In this document: piece by piece, positions 61,818 to 64,000 of the stretch
Layout of the letters: the number at the start of each line of letters is the position of its first letter
Numbering within the stretch: the first letter of the stretch is position 1
From: Ktedonobacterales bacterium
Lineage (GTDB): Bacteria; Chloroflexota; Ktedonobacteria; Ktedonobacterales; Ktedonobacteraceae
DNA: 64,000 bases
Assembly: GCA_027451525.1 (NCBI GenBank)
Contig: DAIDJF010000023.1
Span: 1 to 64,000, forward strand
Direction of reading: 5' to 3'
Translations under genes and position numbers: made by a program
The notes under the pieces: generated by a model
What the model saw: the letters and a program-made list of their open reading frames with translations, nothing else
Databases searched by the model: none
What the model was told of the DNA's origin: nothing

Positions 61818-62450
61818 CTAATAAGAGATGACCGGTGTCTTCTTCAAGTATTGATTGCTGCTCAGCTGCTCCAGGACAAACGTAGCGACATCGGCACGCG
61901 CAATAGTTTTGGTTGTATAGTTGCCGTCAAGCAGTACGCGATAGTTCCCCTTGGCAGCACCATTAGTGAGCTGAGCTGGGCGCGTGATGACCCAATCTAG
62001 ATCGCTCCGTTTGATCTCTTCCTCCTGGCGTGTTTTGTCTATATATCCCTGATTGAGAATCAGCGGCAAAAAGATGCGGTCATAGAAGAAGCCACCGTGT
62101 CCGCGGCTGTCTCCACTGCCGATGCCTGTGATGCAAACCAGGCGGCGTACACCTTTTTTGTCCATGGCAGTAATAATGTTGCGGGTGCCAGTGGAATAGA
62201 CGGTTGTAGGTTTGCGCGAATCCGTGAGCGACAAACCTAATGCACAGATAACCGCATCCTGGTCGGTCATTGCTTGCTCTAGTGAGGACTCGTTCAGCAC
62301 ATCTCCCTGAACAACCAGGAGTCGCTCACTCCCTATGGTTAGCTTATCGGGATGGCGTGCCAGTGCCGTAACCTGGTGTCCTTGAGCCAGTGCCCGGGTC
62401 AAAATTTGCTGGCCGGTCGGACCCGTGGCTCCTATTAGAAGTATCTTCAT
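61818..62450 (-). CDS. NAD(P)-binding SDR-type protein (NmrA/BLVRB-like)
   Basis: 210 aa. The Rossmann motif ILLIGATGPTGQQILTRALA begins at residue 3. Further blocks are GDVLNESSLEQAM, YSTGTRNIITAMDK, VCITGIGSG and WVITRPAQLTNG. It lacks the YxxxK pair of classical SDRs, so it belongs to the atypical a5 group. Relatives act as flavin or quinone reductases or redox sensors. It heads the operon with MarR. Confidence 0.88.
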   Translation of the reverse strand: MKILLIGATGPTGQQILTRALAQGHQVTALARHPDKLTIGSERLLVVQGDVLNESSLEQAMTDQDAVICALGLSLTDSRKPTTVYSTGTRNIITAMDKKGVRRLVCITGIGSGDSRGHGGFFYDRIFLPLILNQGYIDKTRQEEEIKRSDLDWVITRPAQLTNGAAKGNYRVLLDGNYTTKTIARADVATFVLEQLSSNQYLKKTPVISY

Positions 62451-62517
62451 CGTTCCCCTTTCATGGCGCGAGAATCAGAGTTTTCAGCTTGGGAAGCTCT
62501 CTCATCTTCATACTATA

Positions 62518-62546
62518 ATATTAACTGCTTAGGCAGTATCTGTCAA
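62518..62546 (-). promoter_or_regulatory. SDR-marR promoter with embedded palindromic operator
   Basis: Minus-strand TTGACA (62541-62546), 17-bp spacer, TAATAT (62518-62523). The spacer contains the palindrome ACTGC-CTAA-GCAGT (62524-62537 read on the minus strand), the expected place for a MarR repressor to block polymerase. Confidence 0.7.
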
Positions 62547-62620
62547 GGCAGCTAAATGGCAGGTAGAACTTGTTTGTTGCATCGCTAAATCTTTTAATAC
62601 GCAGCAGAGAGATAGTGTAG

Positions 62621-62678
62621 TTGACATTTGCCCTTTACTTAGATATAATTCTAATTAGCTGATTAGATATGTATCTAA
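62621..62678 (+). promoter_or_regulatory. Promoter and two operator-like palindromes of the ArsR-DUF2087 gene
   Basis: TTGACA (62621-62626), 17-bp spacer, TATAAT (62644-62649): both consensus. An imperfect palindrome TTAGATATAATTCTAA (62639-62654) covers the -10. A perfect one, TTAGATATGTATCTAA (62663-62678), covers the start. Their centres are 24 bp apart, so two dimers could bind side by side. Confidence 0.75.
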
Positions 62679-62694
62679 ATAGAATGGGATAAGT

Positions 62695-63273
62695 ATGAGC
62701 CAGGAAGAGCGTCAGAGATTGCTGGATTTCTTCAAAGGGTTAGCGGATGAGAATCGGCTCAAAATGCTGGGCCTGCTCGCCAATCAGGAATATAGTGTTG
62801 ATGAACTGGCAACCCTCCTGAATTTAAAGCCTCCCACTGTCTCACATCATCTGGCGAAACTGAAGGCGTTGGGACTGGTAGAGATGCAGGCAGAGGGCAA
62901 TACGCATTTCTATCGACTGAACACCTCCGCGTTACATGAAACTAACAAACTGCTGCTTACCCCAGAGAGAATGGCTTCCTTAATTGATGATATTGGCGAT
63001 GATGATTGGGAGAAGAGAGTTATTCGAGACCTGTTTGACGGAGAACGCCTCAAATCTATTCCCACCAATACGAAGAAGCGGGCAGTCATTCTCAAGTGGT
63101 TCGCAAAGCGCTTCGAGTACGGGCGACGTTATCAGGAAGCCGAGGTTAACGCAATCATCAAACGGCATCATCCCGACTGGGCCTACTGGCGGCGTGAATT
63201 GGTCGGTGCCGGACTCATGGCACGCGAGAATGGAGTCTATTGGCGCGTGTCAGAGGAAGATCCGAAAGTTTAG
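62695..63273 (+). CDS. ArsR-type HTH / DUF2087 regulator (copy 1)
   Basis: 192 aa. Winged helix: LADENRLKMLGLLANQEYSV, DELATLLNLKPPTVSHHLAK, LKALGLVEMQAEGNTHFYRL. C-terminal DUF2087 domain: GERLKSIPTNTKKRAVILKW, YQEAEVNAIIKRHHPDWAYW, RRELVGAGLMARENGVYWRV. The DUF2087 half is helical and often fused to an ArsR HTH in Firmicutes and Chloroflexota; its ligand is unknown. The promoter just upstream carries two palindromes, implying autoregulation. It is tandem with a paralogue 55 bp downstream. Confidence 0.9.
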   Translation: MSQEERQRLLDFFKGLADENRLKMLGLLANQEYSVDELATLLNLKPPTVSHHLAKLKALGLVEMQAEGNTHFYRLNTSALHETNKLLLTPERMASLIDDIGDDDWEKRVIRDLFDGERLKSIPTNTKKRAVILKWFAKRFEYGRRYQEAEVNAIIKRHHPDWAYWRRELVGAGLMARENGVYWRVSEEDPKV

Positions 63274-63328
63274 TGTTAGAGTTTTTTCTTGCTTTGAGCG
63301 TATCTGAATACTACTGAGGAGTATATGC

Positions 63329-63937
63329 ATGTCCGATGACTTCCTTTTTCTACAGCGAACGATGGGCACTCTGACCAACGAAACTCGCCTCAAAATCCTG
63401 GGGTTATTGGCACTTCACGCTTGTAGTCTTGAGGAACTGGCTTTGTTGTTAGAGATAAAAGTTTCTCCAGTTGCACGCCATATAAGAAAGTTGCAACAAC
63501 TCGGCCTCATCGAAAAACGGCCCGAAAGGACAGGTGAGGCGGTTCGCTACACACTCAATATGGAAACTTTTCTCATGCTCAAAAGCTCCTGGTATACTGC
63601 TCAAACGGCTCTTCAGGAGCGAGATGAGATAGCACTTGACGAAGGCGTATTCGAGGAATGGGAGAGAAAAATTATCAGGCAGTTTTTCATGGGAACCCAA
63701 CTGACGGCGATACCAGCAGGTCGAAAGCAACTGGCTGTCATCGTCAAGTGGTTTGCCCATTTGTTTGAAGTTGGCAAAAGTTACCAGGAAAAAGAGGTCA
63801 ATGAGCTTATTCAACGGCACTATTATGATTATGCCTTCTTCAAAAAAGACCTGGTTGGTCGCGGCTTTATGCGCCGTGAAAACGGGCTTCTCTGGCGCGT
63901 TCATTCATCTCAAGCAAGCGGACGTGTTCCGGATTAA
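63329..63937 (+). CDS. ArsR-type HTH / DUF2087 regulator (copy 2)
   Basis: 202 aa. The same architecture as its neighbour: NETRLKILGLLALHACSLEE, LALLLEIKVSPVARHIRKLQ, then DUF2087 with GTQLTAIPAGRKQLAVIVKW, YQEKEVNELIQRHYYDYAFF and KKDLVGRGFMRRENGLLWRV. The recognition helix differs (SPVARHIRKL versus PPTVSHHLAK), so DNA targets should diverge. GAGGAG precedes the ATG at 9 nt. Probably co-transcribed with copy 1. Confidence 0.9.
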   Translation: MSDDFLFLQRTMGTLTNETRLKILGLLALHACSLEELALLLEIKVSPVARHIRKLQQLGLIEKRPERTGEAVRYTLNMETFLMLKSSWYTAQTALQERDEIALDEGVFEEWERKIIRQFFMGTQLTAIPAGRKQLAVIVKWFAHLFEVGKSYQEKEVNELIQRHYYDYAFFKKDLVGRGFMRRENGLLWRVHSSQASGRVPD

Positions 63938-64000
63938 ACTCAACAAAGCATGATTGTCATCGAGCGGTTGCCAGAACCAAATAGCTTTTCGCTAAAATCT

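Overview
The window looks like a chromosomal segment of a filamentous, spore-forming Chloroflexota of the Ktedonobacteria type. This is inferred from content: zinc-ribbon/Ser-Thr kinases, NB-ARC-TPR and Uma2 families, F420-type luciferase-like oxidoreductases, a K+-ATPase operon, many one-component regulators, mid-range GC and abundant palindromic repeats. The species cannot be named from the sequence. Most genes are complete and intact; decay is concentrated in two patches, 21.7-26.1 kb and 38.6-42.1 kb.

Layout. 0-5.3 kb: a TetR-type regulator cut by the window edge, then a sugar-type locus with a GH5 glycosidase, a family-5 solute-binding lipoprotein and a BMP-type lipoprotein. A near-consensus promoter is followed at once by three phased LacI-like palindromes. 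5.7-14.4 kb: a NYN-domain protein with a huge disordered N-terminus, a CDP-alcohol phosphatidyltransferase, a PHP phosphoesterase, ArsR, a K+ channel and an orphan receiver. 14.7-20.3 kb: tRNA-Thr with its promoter, then a kdp operon that includes two tiny membrane peptides. 20.3-26.9 kb: two paralogous secreted repeat proteins flank a degraded island (PIN/UPF0175 pair, nucleotidyltransferase relic, Uma2, truncated NB-ARC-TPR, integrase remnant).

27-36 kb: two tandem receptor kinases that carry an extracellular amino-acid-receptor-like binding domain, then a GAF/PAS histidine kinase. 36-42 kb: a class A PBP, a small cluster with a cryptic Tat-type Cys-rich reading frame, a beta-propeller, and a duplicated PBP 3' end. 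42-47 kb: PHP, PadR, an IS200/IS605-type TnpB element with an unlisted 52-aa companion, and a zinc-ribbon/FHA protein that is a plausible partner of the kinases. 47-50 kb: enoyl-CoA hydratase, CoA-transferase and sugar isomerase. 50.8-56 kb: three tandem membrane M48 metalloproteases, two with an N-terminal Clp-N domain. 56-64 kb: LLM oxidoreductase, PQQ lipoprotein, Na+/H+ antiporter, thiolase, MarR/SDR, and two tandem ArsR-DUF2087 regulators.

The most novel points are the Clp-N/M48 fusions; the paired ligand-sensing kinases; the Cys-rich Tat frame; and a 269-bp MITE present twice in inverted orientation, each copy with its own 11-bp target duplication inside a pre-existing palindrome.
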